From assembly GCA_002803225.1 (NCBI GenBank), contig NXFV01001988.1, forward strand, positions 1 through 57,032: DNA of 57,032 bases, in the 5' to 3' direction. Both the position numbers and the translations under genes were made by a program. The notes beneath the pieces were generated by a model. That model was not told the DNA's origin, searched no databases, and saw only the letters and a list, made by a program, of their open reading frames with translations. Each line of letters opens with the position of its first letter. Position 1 is the first letter of the stretch. Shown here piece by piece: positions 9,409-25,736 of the stretch. The stretch is from Gamarada debralockiae (taxonomy: Eukaryota > Ascomycota > Leotiomycetes > Helotiales > Hyphodiscaceae).

Positions 9409-11735
9409 ATGACTCCTGCATCAGCCCAGGAGACATCTGGCCCTCCTGCTCCGGCAGCTTTGCAAGTAGAGCAGTATGCTGCGAGCAGAGCCGAGATCGA
9501 GAAGAATCCGCCGACTTTCGAACAGCATGAGGATCTGCCAGAAGACCTGCGAGACCAACTTGAGCTCTTGCGCCTTCACTACTGGCCAGAATGCCGTGCG
9601 ATACTGTGCAGGGCATGCACGCCCGATACCAGACTGTTATGTCGAGACGCCGTACTTTTCCATCTTCAGCGATACCATGGCTTCGACGCCAAGTTTCAAG
9701 GAAGAGTTCTTGATCGATGCTTAAGCAGGTTGGAATCTCTTGCGCAGTCTGGAGATGGACTTAGGAAGCCCGTCCCTGGATTGTTGCCGAGATCGTTTTT
9801 GGAAGCTGCGGTGAATGGATGGAGTTGTTCGATGTGTGGCTTTGCTACGAATGATGTGAGGGCGAGTGAGTACCATTTTGGATCGAGACATCATGCGCTA
9901 TTGTCGTGGCAGAAGAAGCCGCCGAGCCGAGTTCTAGTGCAGCATGTTGATCGGGAGTTCTTTGAGGTCAAGGGTGACCTTACTATCGAAGCGAGGGAGG
10001 AAAATGTTGAGGAAGTATTCGAGGCACAGGACCCCCAAAAAGCGCCGGAGATAGTCGGGGGTAAATCGGACGGCATTCCGACTTTCCTTCACCACTGGAT
10101 GGAATGTCATGCAATTATCTGCAAAGCATGCGATAGCAGACCGATGTTTTGCAGAAGCACAATTGTTAGTCACGTTCGAGAACACCATGCTGATGACGAT
10201 GCATTCAAAGATCTCGAATCATTTGAGCACAAGCTCAATGTTCTGGAGCCACTTGCACAGGAGCCAGAAAATATCAGATTGCCAAATCCATGGCTTGGGG
10301 TTCAGTCTTTTCTCCAGCCACCGATTGCTGGATACTCTTGTTCTACGAACTCTTGTGCATGGGCTAGCGAGAATCTGGGAATGATGCAAGAACATGAATC
10401 GGCAGCTCATTCGGAAGAGATACAGACGAGCGACAGGACGCAAATAATGGTACAATACGTGACTCTTCTCGAACGCGTGTACTTCCCCGTCGCTCGATTC
10501 AGCGATGTTCCGCAAGAAGATCCCCAGCGCAAGATCGACATAGACACGAACGACTCAAGCGATTTTCAAAATTATCTGGATAGTCTGAAAGTAAAGCCGC
10601 CAGGGTGGGACGCTGACGCTGACGACATTTCTCTTTGGGCTCCTAACACTGGCGCAACATCAGGGACGGGCAAGCTAAAGACCACATCGATAGCCGAAAG
10701 TGACCAAACACATCGCTCGATTGTCCACGGACGAGAATTTATGGATACGTATACCACCAAAGAACGATATGATATTCTTGCCAGTCTCTGGAATTCGCCA
10801 AGCGCAGCCGAGTTGAAACCGCTGAGCAATTCTGAAATGCGAGCAAAAATCCGTAGCTTGGTGATGAGGGATAGAGAGAAAGCCATCAATGAAGTCAAGA
10901 GATTTGATACAGTTTTTCGCCAGACCTTGCTGGTTACTCAGCATGAAATCATTGAACTGGAGGAGGCGATGTCCCAAGGCACTCACGTACCAGCTGAGAT
11001 TCTTAGGAAGGTCCTCACAGAATATGGTGAGTCGTTTTGCGGATGGCGTAATGACTGGGTACTGACTGCAATCAAGCATCGCTCGTGAAATCTTACAAGG
11101 AGCTCCTAGCCATGAAACAACCGGGTCAGAAAGAGAGCAGAGTGTTTGGAAGACTTCTTGCAACGGAATTGCATGAGCCTCGGTATTGGTATGCAGTCGA
11201 CGCTTTAGATCTAATAGATCTGCGGGACCAGGAGGAGCGAGGATCGCATGATATTGTTCGAAAGTTCCTGCAGCAAAAGTTGCCCGTGAGCTTCCTTGAC
11301 CGAGTTGGTAAAGAGAGGCGAGAGCTAGATGATATCGAGGCCAAAAAAGAGCTTCCGTCCGGTAAGACTCCCAAGTCTCTGGCTAATTGGAAGTAGGGGT
11401 CGCTGATCATAATGGCAGGCGGCATGGCCAAAATCATCGAGGCTTATCGCCGACATGGGCGATATATCTCGCCGTCTGTTGACAACTTTGCTAGGATCTT
11501 GTTCGCTCTCCTCGGTGGCATCTTCCTCCTTGCACCTATGGTTGCGATGGCCTACATCACATCGACGAAGTATTTGCTCATCACAACGGTGCTGTTCGTG
11601 CTCTTCTTCGCTTTTACATTGGCACTTTCCTCAAAAGCATCAAATCAAGAACTGATAGCCGCAACTGCTGCATACGCAGCTGTCTTGGTGGTATTTGTTG
11701 GAAATAACATAAGCCCGAAATCTGGATCTTCTTGA
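9409..11735 (+). CDS. Fusion protein: two OrsD-like zinc-finger modules plus DUF6594-like membrane domain
   Basis: Three exons: 9409-11026, 11077-11361, 11419-11735 (739 residues), both introns GT-AG (50 and 57 bp) and in phase. Residues ~60-160 and ~225-345 are two related modules, each with a CxxC...H(x3-4)H unit (ILCRACTP...HLQRYH; IICKACDS...HVREHH) and a second Cys/His unit (SCSMCGF...GSRHH; SCSTNSCAW...ESAAH). They resemble the OrsD/DUF3505 zinc-finger region. Residues ~430-640 are helical and charged, matching DUF6594 proteins, and the last ~90 residues hold three hydrophobic helices typical of that family. Function is unknown. The pairing of putative nucleic-acid-binding fingers with a membrane tail is odd. 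The start ATG at 9409 is the first in frame. Confidence 0.75.
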
Positions 11736-13011
11736 AATGTCTTTCGAGAAGCGAACTGCTTGCTGGGTAAGATGGTAATTTAATTCAGGCATGCGTGCAA
11801 TAGGAAATGGAAAGAAAAAATGGCTTGGCTTTCCGTTCTTCTCCTTCCTCCCTTTGAACTATTCAAATGCGCAACCGAAGGGCGACTTGGCCTCGCCCGG
11901 ACCTGAAGATGCTTCCCTAGTTGAACGCAGCCGGGGCTGAGGATGGCAGCAACTCGTAGTCATCCCACATCGTTGAATTGGCCAATGAAACTCTTTATGA
12001 CCTATTCAGAGACCTCAGTCTGATGCTTAGATTGAAGCAACACTGGTCGTAAAGAGGGCCGACTCAAATGCGGGCGTCTCAAGGTTTGAGCCGTCGTATG
12101 CGCCGACCCCACGAGTGAGATGAGAATAGAAGCTGCTCAGCCACTCTCCATAAATTGGCGGAGGACCAATCGTACGAGGCCAACACGTCGCCTGAAGGTC
12201 TAAAGACGGAGCAATGGTGTCATTCCGACATGGATTTTGGGGATCAAACGGTAGCTTTGGTGGCTTTGTAGAAATATATTCTTACGCAACAAGCAGGAGT
12301 GCTGGCATCGGCGGCCTCAGCCTTATCCTGATCCTTGGTCATTGGCTTCGCTTTGATGAGTGGAGTTGAGGGACTGTGGCAGGTTATTGGGTACATTTGG
12401 CCATGAACATGTATTTCTCTGCTCCATTGTTCACGGCTGAGATGGGGAGAACTTGGTTGACTCGAGAGGAAGTAGGGATTTAAATTCATTCCTCGCATAC
12501 AGGATAACTCAGGATTTTACCCGAATTAATGGAATGATCAAGGGAAAATTGTTCAAATAGAAAGGACAATTCAGTCTCTCAAGTAGGAGAGACCGAGCCT
12601 TTATGGGCGATCACCCTGAATAGTCCACCGTAATGGATGCCCCACCAACCCTTTGCATCGAAATGGCATTCCCCTCCTGAGCTGATGCTGCACTGTAGGG
12701 TCAGAACTTACATTAAGGGCTTACATCCACACCGGCCGTTCCAAGAGGACAGAAATTTCTCAGCCCTACAATCAGAAACAAAAGTCCACGTCTACAAAGC
12801 AGCTCGATTTCCTCATCATCAGATTCAGAGTTGTCGAACCCTGGCACCGCACATTACGACTATTACCTGGTTGCGCGCGGCTATCTCCAAAACTATTTCC
12901 ATCACACGCGCTCGAGTCGCAGGTTCAGGACTTTGCCTCTACATATAAAACCGTCGTCGAGGCACACGAGGTCGCCTTTTCGCAGACCCATTTTCGATAT
13001 CAAGCGCAACC
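11736..13011. other. Intergenic region upstream of MAP kinase
   Basis: No gene or repeat is supported over ~1.28 kb. It ends in a C/A- and pyrimidine-rich stretch just before the kinase ATG, as is common in fungal promoters and leaders. Confidence 0.5.
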
Positions 13012-14464
<1,453 letters not shown>

Positions 14465-14880
14465 ATTGCGTTTCTTATGTTTATATTTGCTTGGGGACAG
14501 GGCTTCGATTTTTCACTGGGCATTGAATGCGATGAAGATTGCAATGTGGATGAGAGCAAAACAGCCATAGCGAGAGACAGAAAAGAGATAATGAATTTGA
14601 TGACGGTTTCTCCACCCCCTTTCTTTGCACGAATTTGGAATGGCATTCCACAATACTCCATATTTATGATAGAATAGCTGTTGTGCTGCTAGTTTTTAGT
14701 GTCCGCCATTACATCAGTATGTTATGATGTAACAAAGATTGCTGCATACGACCTTTTGCCCCTCTTCCCTCTCTCTCTTTGTTGGAATTTTCTATTGAAT
14801 TTCTCTTGTCTAAATATTTCTTGAGACCCTGTAGCTTCTCAGAGTCGAATTTATTCAAGTCTTCACATAAAGCTTTCAAA
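14465..14880. other. MAP kinase 3' region and promoter of small hydrophilic-protein gene
   Basis: No coding sequence. A CT-rich tract (14756-14785) precedes the ATG at 14881, as is common in fungal promoters. Confidence 0.5.
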
Positions 14881-15418
14881 ATGTCAGGATACAACAATGC
14901 TGACCCAATCAAGCTCGCCGAAGCAGCTGAGCGAGACTTGAACTCCTACCAAGCAAAGCAAGGTCTTAACAACTCCTCTGATTCGGGTATGCTTCCCCAT
15001 GTTACCTTGCGAAGCTGAACCTAATCGGTTTCCAGCACAAGAATCAGGCGTCAACCAAGCAGTAGAGACCAAATTCCCCAACGCCTCCGTCAAGGTTCGT
15101 CTCCCCAAACACCTTCTTCTTCTCTCTTCTCCTAGTTTTGTCTGGCTTTGGTTATTTGAAGTGCAGATGGCGCTGACTTGCAACCCACAGTACGGCAGCG
15201 AAGCCTCTGGCGCAGGCGACAACCGCGTTATCCCAGAGGATGAGGGAGGAGATATCCAGCGAGATGGAAAGCCTACAAAAGCGAGGGATTTTGAAGGTGT
15301 GGGTGGGCCGGAAGATGAGGTGGAGCTGGATAGACAAAACCGGGGAGGGGATGACGATGTTGATAGTATGGTTCGGCAAGGACAAACTACGAGGGATGGG
15401 GCGACGAGAAATGCTTGA
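14881..15418 (+). CDS. Small conserved hydrophilic protein of unknown function
   Basis: Three exons: 14881-14986, 15036-15094, 15191-15418, in phase, 130 residues. The second intron has a weak GTTCGT donor, so its boundary is less certain. The protein is highly polar, with Asp/Glu/Gly/Gln and Asn enriched and no hydrophobic segment. It begins MSGYNNADPIKLAEAAERDL and has a central SGVNQAVETKFP block. I recall similar short proteins as widespread hypotheticals in Pezizomycotina. The composition suggests an intrinsically disordered, possibly stress-related protein, but that is inference. Confidence 0.75.
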
Positions 15419-15717
15419 GTAGTGGTACGAAGAGGAGTAGACGGTGTGGGAAGGGAAGGAGAGGTGTGTTCACAGTGCATGATCGATTCGAATGATCAAT
15501 GATCAAGATGAATAAAGCTTTCGAGGGTACAATGCAATGCCATTTTCACTTCTAATGCAAGCCCATCACCCGAGAATATAAAGCTATGTACAAGAACGCC
15601 GTCCTCTTCCGAGTCTGGCTCATCAGTGAAGTCTCAGCTTGCTTCCCTCTCATGCCTTTATACTTTTGTTTTTGTCTTCCATTCCATGCAAACGCGCCCA
15701 ACCCATTATCTCTCAGC

Positions 15718-16491
15718 TCAGTTATAGAACCAATACTCAGCAGCGTACTGAACCGAAATGACACCTGCATTCGGGCAAACCGTAGGAGGATTTCCACCAG
15801 CAGTAACAACTCTGTATACCGTCTGCAGTCCAACGGTCTCATAGCCAGGCTTAGCAATCAACTGCAACCAATCCACCGCGCCCGTCTTCGCGGGTCCTAC
15901 ATCCGCCGTAGCAGGAGCCTTAATATCGCTATTCTTCTTCGCAAACAGAATCTTTCCTTTGGCACTCAAATCGAACGTCGGTGTTCCGTCTGCAGCAAAG
16001 TAGTGATGGCCCAGTGTTGCGAGGGAGGAGACTGGGGCGCGGAGATCAGTGAGGGACATGTAAACGGCCAAAGGAGGTAAGGTGTTGAACATTGCTTCGT
16101 TGGTGGTTACGAGGGCGGTGCCGTCGAAGAGGGTTGCTACTGCGCCGAGGGCGACGGGTGCGGCGGTTGTGTTGACGCAGGTGTAGTTTTGGACTCCGCG
16201 GCCGAGAGCGACGTATTGGAGGGTTTGGTTTGTGGGTGGTGCAGAGGGGAGTTCGGTCGCGTCTGTTGTATTGGGAGTTAGTTATGGACGAGGTATGAAG
16301 GGAGGTGGGGTAGAAAGGTACGTACCTCCGGAGACGGGCAGAGCTGGGGTTGCAGATGTGGCTACGGGCTTGGAGGGAAGGGCGGTGCAGTCTGCGGCTG
16401 CGACTGCTGGGACGGGAGTTGCGGCAGAGATTTGGAGGAGGGCGAGAAGGGTGAAAGCCAGGCCTAGGATGAAAGCGCGTAATGAAGACAT
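15718..16491 (-). CDS. Secreted DUF3455-family protein
   Basis: Two exons on the minus strand, 16491-16326 and 16262-15718, joined through a 63-bp GT-AG intron in phase 1; 236 residues. A signal peptide (residues ~1-24, ending ISAAT) is followed by a Pro/Ala/Val-rich linker. The main domain has LQYVALGRGVQNYTC, GAVATLFDG, and a C-terminal TVYRVVTAGGNPPTVC block with an aromatic end (YWFYN), all typical of the fungal DUF3455 family of extracellular proteins. No catalytic role is established for the family. It is divergent from the unassigned 3-kb region to its right and convergent with the small hydrophilic gene to its left. Confidence 0.85.
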
Positions 16492-19469
16492 CGTGAAGGG
16501 CGTAGCGTTTGAGATGGTGGTTTGGTAGGAGATATTATCTCGGTGATCGAGTATATATTGGAGATACAGTGTATCGACGAGACTTGATCGAAGAAATTTG
16601 AGAAGATGATTGACGAAGCGGTAGGCAAAGGTGAGGAAGTATTAATTGCTCGAGGAAGAAGTGAGAAGATTAAAGAGAATGTCGAGTCGTCTCTGTTCTA
16701 CCAGAGAGAAAGAACTGAATGACAGAAGTTGAGATGAAAACGAGAACAGAAGCAGAGAAGTGTCTTGATGAATCTTATCTGAACTGATGAGCCATTCAAA
16801 AACGAAGAGATATCCTCCTAATCTTATACTTTTAACCTTTATCATTCACATGGGCTCATAGACCCATTGTCGCGACCTCCCCCGACTCAAGCTACCCATC
16901 TCCCACCCCCGTCTCCTAGTATTGATGCTAAAATTGCTCTGGCCACCCACCTGCATCTGGCCTGCAGCGAGCTTTGAGCCCGCACTACTGCAAGGCGCCC
17001 TGCCGTTTTGATTATTTAGTGTGACCTTTACCTTCGCTTGAGGGGAAAAGAAGGTGGTCGGCAATGAACTGACCAGGACTGTGCACTTTAAATCTGCAAA
17101 CGCCAAATAGTACGCAGTCCCCTGTCTATTCGTATGCGGCACGGATCAATTGCTCTTACTCAGTCTTTTTCTTCCGCGAATTCCTCGGCTTTGATGCCAA
17201 ATAATCCTGGTACGAATTGTTCATTCAGTTGGTTTTGATCGTTTCCAGCAAAGGAGAACCAGTAATGGAATCCGCTTAATACCACCAACGTCTGTACTCC
17301 TCGTCGCGTCTCCCAGACGCGCTCCAAGATCGATTTACCCGACCTTCACCACCCTGCTTTTCAATCTACGAAAAACTCGAAAGGGATCAGATCACCAACT
17401 CCTGTCAGCATTTGACTTGTGCACGACCCAACAACTGAAGCGTTGGGACGCTGTATCCTTGCTCGGCATCCTTCCATTTTTCTCTTATCAGATGCCAAGA
17501 ATCAGCCTTTCTGCCCCCAGATCACTCCAGACGGGCGAAAAAGGAGGCTCGTTAATGATAAAAGCACAGATGGTAAGCAGATTTGGATACACAAGATGTT
17601 TGATGTTCGTGGAGTTCGGATGAGATACTAAAAGCTCAGAAGGATGTGAGGACCTCAAACAAATGATTTCCAGATCTCCCCCTAATCCCCCTCATCCCAT
17701 CTAATTTACCCCTTACTCACTCCGTCCCGCTGTTGGTATGGCGAACGGCGCTGCTGATCAAAGTTTTTAAGGTTGTAACGTCGAAACGTGGAGTTTATCG
17801 ATATCAGACGAGGAAAGGGGTTTTGATGTTTCGTCTCAGAGCATGTACCTTTTGTTTCGTTTCGAACTCTCGAACCTCCTCATTTTTCTACTGAACCCCT
17901 TTTAATATATCGTACTCCTCGGGGTTTCTTGATGACTGATGACAAAGAGACAATTGAAGCCCCTGTAACTTATGATTTCTTCTCCCGGTTCAACATTGTT
18001 GTGGAGTCAGCTTTTTATCCCAAAGTAACTCCACGTCCGCTTCGAGCCTCCTCCCGTGACTTCTGCAAAGTAAAATTGCTTAACCGCCAACACCACATCC
18101 ATAATACTCCGTACCATGCATCGAAGAGGTCAGATATATTGATCTTCCAAGTGTTCTAATTCCTCTCCAGCTTCAGTTTGACTCCGAATTTTCTCCTGTT
18201 CTCCACCAACCTACCTGTGCATTTTCATCCGATCAGATATCGGCTGTTTTTACCTGCACATACGCCTCCAACGCGCATTGCACCCCTGGAATCGGGTCAG
18301 AACTCTTTGACCACCATGTGCCTCTCCCTGTCAATTTTCAAGACTCAATTGCCCAAAAGCGTTTGAAGAAAGAACGATAATTAGCCGTTAAGCGCATGCA
18401 ACCTCCGCACCGGTGCAGGCGGCAGAGGGGAAATTCAACCCGTAAACAATACTAAAAGATACAAAAATAGCATAACCCCATTTCTGTGCGAATCTATATT
18501 CGGATCTATTAGTTCTCAGTTGCCTACAGTAGTCGATGTTGCCGGTATCCGTGCCCTGTCTTCGATCTTGGTCGAAGTCGAGGTAGTTGACCACGACAGA
18601 CTGACGTTGAAAAATTTAGTACCAGAGGATGAAAGCCACAAATTGTCCTTCGCAGCGCTTGAGCTGAGACTGTATCAATGTGGTCATTGGCGGCAGCGTC
18701 TGTTGCGTTGCGGTGGTGATGAGGCTGGCGAGTGAGGAGGTCAGCGCCAAAATGTGCCCGAAGGGGTGACGACCAATCAGTCGCCGAAAGCGTCAGTCAT
18801 ACGTAGCAGTATCGTGGCAACAGGGAATTGGGAAGCGCTCAAGCGCCGATGATATTACGAATGGCGATCGGAATATAGTCGCATATTGGGAACCCAATAT
18901 TACCTCGAGGGATTGAGGCTGGATCGAGGAAGGGGATAGCATTAACATCGTACCACTAACCTGTAACGGTGAGGATTTTAAGTTGGAATGCCCAGTCTTC
19001 CTGATGACCTGAGAAGAGACCACAAAGGCATTATCGGATTAATTGGAAAGATCCGAAAACGTTGCGAGGCTACGAACGATTTGCAAATCCGGGCATGGAT
19101 TCTGGGAAAGCGCCTCTGTTAATCGTTCAACAAGGGCGAGCGATTCAGAATCAGAGAGGACCCATTTGTAATTGGGCTAATTCTCTGCAAATCCAAAAGG
19201 CTCATTTTTCTGAACGAATAGTGTCTTGTACTGCAATTCATGCGGTAGACCTCATGATCCAAGTCTAAGCAAATCTGCCTCGCAAATGCCCTAGTTGGAA
19301 AAGTGCGTCGTACATTCTTACTATACATACTCTTCTTGAGTGGAAGCGGAGTATTAGGTACAAGTGTGTGTTGCAGTCTCCTCCCAGACCGCCCAATCCA
19401 TCCCATAGCATCGCTGCTCGTATATCAAAGGTACCTTCCTCCCCTTACACCTAATCGAAGTCCCCAAGC
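16492..19469. other. ~3 kb without a supported gene
   Basis: Short open frames only, none with family resemblance or plausible splicing. No clear repeat. It may hold promoter sequence for the DUF3455 gene, untranslated transcripts or an unrecognised orphan gene. Confidence 0.4.
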
Positions 19470-21500
<2,031 letters not shown>

Positions 21501-22142
21501 CAGGAAACAAATTGATTATTAGGAGAAAAGAGAACGTATTGCAAAAAGAGAGATTAGGAGAACAGCTTGATGGGAAAAGCTGGATGAGATGTCGACGGAT
21601 GGCAATCAACTAGTTTTGGCAGAAAAAGATTCGCGACCTCCAAAGCTCGGTGCATCCGTCATCAAGATCCTTGCGCTATGCCTATTTTGGACGCGACCGG
21701 TCACCCTCCTTTTTAGTGATATTCCTGAAGGTTTTTGAGCCAATGGAGATAAAAGATCAACAGCGAAGATAGGTATTCGAATTGAAGGCCATTTCTGGGA
21801 AATTTCTTGGTGCTTAGCTTCCCAAGCTGACGAATTCAATCGGCAAAATACCCTAGGCGAAATAGAGACATGAAGTCCAGGGAATCAACCCTTGTAGAGG
21901 CATCGATTAGCCCTCCATGGAATCAAAATTTCGAACTGCGATACATCTTTGCCGTACAGGAAGCACTTTATGATCACTCTTACAAATATACCCTTCGAAA
22001 GTTCGCAAACAAATAGAGACCTATGAACCCAAAGAGCCCCTTCCTATATCCCACAGCCTGCTCGTTTTCTAGCAAAATCCAAACTCCAAATTACCATTTA
22101 CCGTATGTCTCCATATCCAATAACTCTTAACTTAAAGAAAAC
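21501..22142. other. Tom70 promoter and 3' flank of membrane-protein gene
   Basis: No coding sequence, repeat or RNA gene is recognised over ~640 bp. Confidence 0.5.
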
Positions 22143-24652
22143 TCAGTCATACCTCCCTTCAGGGAACGCCCTACGCCGTGGGTGGTTACTAAACTCCAAG
22201 TGATAGACATCGCGAGTCTTCGCATCCTTGACAGCCGTGTAGGTAACCATCGTCTCTGGCCCATCACCCAACACATCACAAATGACTTCTGCCTTCGCAG
22301 CATTACCGCTATTTTCAAGCCGCTCCAAAATCGGCCTCAACAAGGTAGCTGTAGCAAAAACGCTCTCATCTTTCACCACAACCTGGTTGGCGCAGAATGC
22401 AGTGATGACGCATCCTAAAAGCTGAGCACCGACGAGCAGTCCCAGTATCAACCAGATGAAAACCCAATGCGAGACGGTGAGCTGATTTCCAGTCTGTGGC
22501 TGCATGCCCATAACATTGAACCAATTGCTCTGATTGCTGTAAATGGCAGCCGCGGCGACGACTCCAATGGCAAATAGACTCATCAAATATCCCATTCCGT
22601 CAGCATCACCCTGTTGAGGCTGTCCAAATAATGACTCTGAGGGGTAAACTTGGTATTGTGTCGCGCCTGGGCCAGTACTATTCAAGTCATAGCCTCGGAG
22701 TGCGATTGCAGCAGAAGCCATATTGCGGAAACTTGTGCCGAGGTCGTGTTGCGGGTGGATGGTTGCATTCGTAACCACGCCGACAGTGATATTACACCTG
22801 TAGAACGAAGGTTGGGCGAGAGAGGCTTCAAATGCATTCACCACGCTGCAGCCAGTCCCACAGGTGATGTCCGGATCTGTGAGGAATGTAGTCTGATCAG
22901 TCCCGCCGACGAATGGCAGGATGACATTGAAGTTGTTCCCATTTGCGTCTTGGAGCACTGTCAAATTGCTAACAGTGCCATTACCTCCTTGGATGACTGG
23001 GAAGCTGTCACAGTTCCACGTTGAATTAACTCGGCGATTTGTGTAGACGGATACTCCTGCAGGCCCCAGAACGTTATCTAGGAAAACATATGTCCAACTC
23101 GGACCATCATCTGCTTGGTAAATGGAGGGAATACCATCCCAACGGGCATCGGATTCGGGAATATTGCTGACAAAATCTGGCTTGAAACCTAAAGCCAGGT
23201 TTCCGTAACTGGAACCCGTCAGCTTGAACATGAGAAATTTCGCAGATTGTAATTGATTACCTGTTTGCGGTGTACTGCTGGGCTTTAAGTTCGTTTTGAG
23301 GGACTGTCCCAAACCCTACTGAGTATATGTGATCCATATCAGGAACTGAGACGATACCCGGAAGCAGCAGCGCAGATGTCTCGTCGACATCCACTGAATA
23401 ATTCAACCCAACCAAAGCCACAGCGACTTGAGCGCTCTATAATACATAAGTCTTATATTACCGTTATTCTGCAGAGTCATGCCTCACCAGATTTGCCACT
23501 AGCCAAAGAGTGCACGTCAACAATAATTTCCATCGCCACCTGCAAGGAATGCACCAGTGGCTCTTGCCAAAGGAGCTTAAAAGAAGCTTCGACACAACCG
23601 TGAGACTCTCCGTCCGTAGGATCTTGTCTACCTATGAACAACGACTTAGCATACCGCATTAATTGGGATATAAGTAATCAATCGTTCGGTACAATTCAGT
23701 AAAGAGAAACTCGGTCAGAGACTTCCTTAGCCCGCTAGTGTTTTGATCCTTCGCTGGACTTGATCAATTGAACACCAGCCTGTCCAGGGTAGCTTGTAGC
23801 TATCCAAAGTATCCATCCTCAGTCGCTGAGATAAGATGAATATCGGTAGCGTATATCCCAATTAATGCTATAATATTGTTTTCACGATTGTTCGAAAAAC
23901 AGAGAGCAACGCAAATTACTGACCTCTGACAACGACCTTGGACGTCGACTCAGGATCCACCAACGAAGGTCAATCGCCATGGCCTTGAAGCCATGGGCGA
24001 GACTCATACCCAACACCAATGAGAGCCCAGTATTTAAAACATTGAACCACCTCTTCCCGTTATTGCTGATGACCTTTCTTCTCGGAGGCGAGAACTCCCA
24101 TATTGTCACGGCAAGAAGCACAGCTGCGGCCAGTGTGAAAAAGAATCGCCTCAAGCCATTTGCGAGGATCCCCCTGAACTGTTTCGTCGAATTGAAATCA
24201 TGCTCCAAAGCCTGCAATCTCAGCTGCCTGGTTTTATCAACCTCGAGAGATCCATTGTCAAGATTTAGCCCTGGAATAAATGGGTCTTGGCTGGACGGCG
24301 GGCCACCCTGCGCTGCATCTGCGCGAATAGTCAGCACGATCTGGACAGTTGGCACCTGGGTACTTATACCTTCTGCAAGATAAGGTCTTGGAGTGTCGTC
24401 AGATACGAGATAGGTGGGCGGGGTATCACCGGGCACAAATTGTGGTCCTGAAAAGGGAGAACTTCTTCGCCGTCTGCTGTCCCCTTGTCTGCTACCTGGA
24501 GATGGCGTCGATCCACTGGATTTGCGAGGCCTCAACGGCATCAAATTGTACGCGTCCGCTGTATTGTCCTCTGCAGGTGATGAAGATATAAGTCCGTCAT
24601 TGCTCCCTGTCTGTTCGAATAGCGGGCCGTAAATAGCACGACTACCCGACAT
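22143..24652 (-). CDS. Fungal multi-pass membrane protein of unknown function
   Basis: Four exons on the minus strand: 24652-23924, 23631-23488, 23436-23261, 23208-22143; 704 residues with all phases matching. Intron 1 is long (292 bp) and was placed from reading-frame continuity (RSLSE joined to VDKILRTESL). The N-terminal ~165 residues are polar and Ser/Pro/Arg-rich. Hydrophobic segments lie near residues 175-195 (FFFTLAAAVLLAVTIW), 205-225, 280-300, and in the C-terminal region (GYLMSLFAIGVVAAAAIY; HWVFIWLILGLLVGAQLLGCV). A central Cys- and Asn-glycosylation-rich segment is probably extracellular. The topology resembles a fungal hypothetical family common in Pezizomycotina; no activity is known to me. 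Confidence 0.8.
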
Positions 24653-25693
24653 CGTATACTCGGAGTACTCGCTGTCAACGAAACGAAAGGCAAAAGTTGG
24701 AGCAATGAAATGGCATCGTAAGCCTGAAGCTGGAGATATATGCCCGATAGAATGGCATGTGAAACAACAAGTCGTTGACAGCCCTACGGCGCACTGTTGC
24801 CTCAGACGCCTAGTTCTTAGCTTTCTGCGAATGAGATGCGAGGAACCTTGGGCAGTCCTGGACCTGGCTCATTGAGACATTGAATGGCTGGCTGGGCAGC
24901 TGACGAGTGTTATGTGGCAAATCCACGATCTCGTACAACTCTGTCGCCTTTCATCCCTTCTGATTTGCCTTTTGAAGCCACAATCGGCAGCTCTTCTAAC
25001 CGGTGAGCCATGTCAGGAAAGAAGTTTCCCGAGCTGCAAGACGAACTCGGGTCCCAGCCCGCTCAGGGTAGAAAAAGGCCCCATCAGCTTAGAGAATGAC
25101 GCCACATTATTGTTTTAGCGAATTTCTCTACCCTGATGGAGCTTTGACTACGCGTATATTCTGAGCGTACACTTTATATAAATATTACTTAGATTATAAA
25201 AAGACCCTTAAGCCCGACGAAGGGGGGAAGGGGCTCGAGGGGATCCCCCCCTTGAGGACATAGGCGTCGGGCACGACAGTTTATTGTAAGCATATACTAG
25301 GCATCTGCTCAACAAAGCTCAGCCAGGGTAGAAAAATTCGCTAAAAAAGAAAAAAAAATGTGGCGTCAATCTCTACGCTGATGGCGCTTTTTTCTACCCT
25401 GAGCGGGCTGGGGCCCCAGAGGAACTTTCGAGTAAGCATTCAGGAGTGGCGCATACCATTGGCTATGGCAGAGAAGAGGAAAAAAGGTGATGATGGCCCT
25501 ATGGAGGCGTTGAACGTGATTGAGATGAATGGAATGGAAGAAAGATGAGATGAAAAGTCGCGACGTCGTGTTTAGGAAACGAAGCCCCTGTATTTTCGGG
25601 AACGGGCACTAAAAATTAGCGATCAAAAGTCCCGAATGTAACTTCGCAACGTCAACTTCAATTGATCTCTTCTCTCCATCAACACTGTTAGTA
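24653..25693. other. Gene-free stretch with palindromic element
   Basis: Promoter side of the membrane-protein gene, then the palindromic element at 25045-25420. The short open frame at 25360-25548 starts inside that element and is not supported as a gene. Confidence 0.5.
25045..25420. mobile_element. Palindromic MITE/foldback-like element with nested inverted repeats
   Basis: Arms of ~100 bp (25047-25148 and 25315-25418) are inverted copies: CCCAGCCCGCTCAGGGTAG on the left mirrors the right end. Each arm is itself bounded by CAGGGTAGAAA and TTTCTACCCTG, so the arms look like small elements in their own right. The ~165-bp centre has a strong hairpin (GCCCGACG ... CGTCGGGC enclosing G-run/C-run pairs). 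No target-site duplication is evident. There is no coding capacity. Confidence 0.7.
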
Positions 25694-25736
25694 CAGTAAA
25701 AACCGAAACTAGTTTCAGACCTGAATACTCAGTGAT

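Noticed and set aside
16492..19469. Several 60-98-residue open frames that might be a hidden gene
   Set aside because: None shows family blocks, a signal peptide, or splice-compatible neighbours; their composition looks like random frames.
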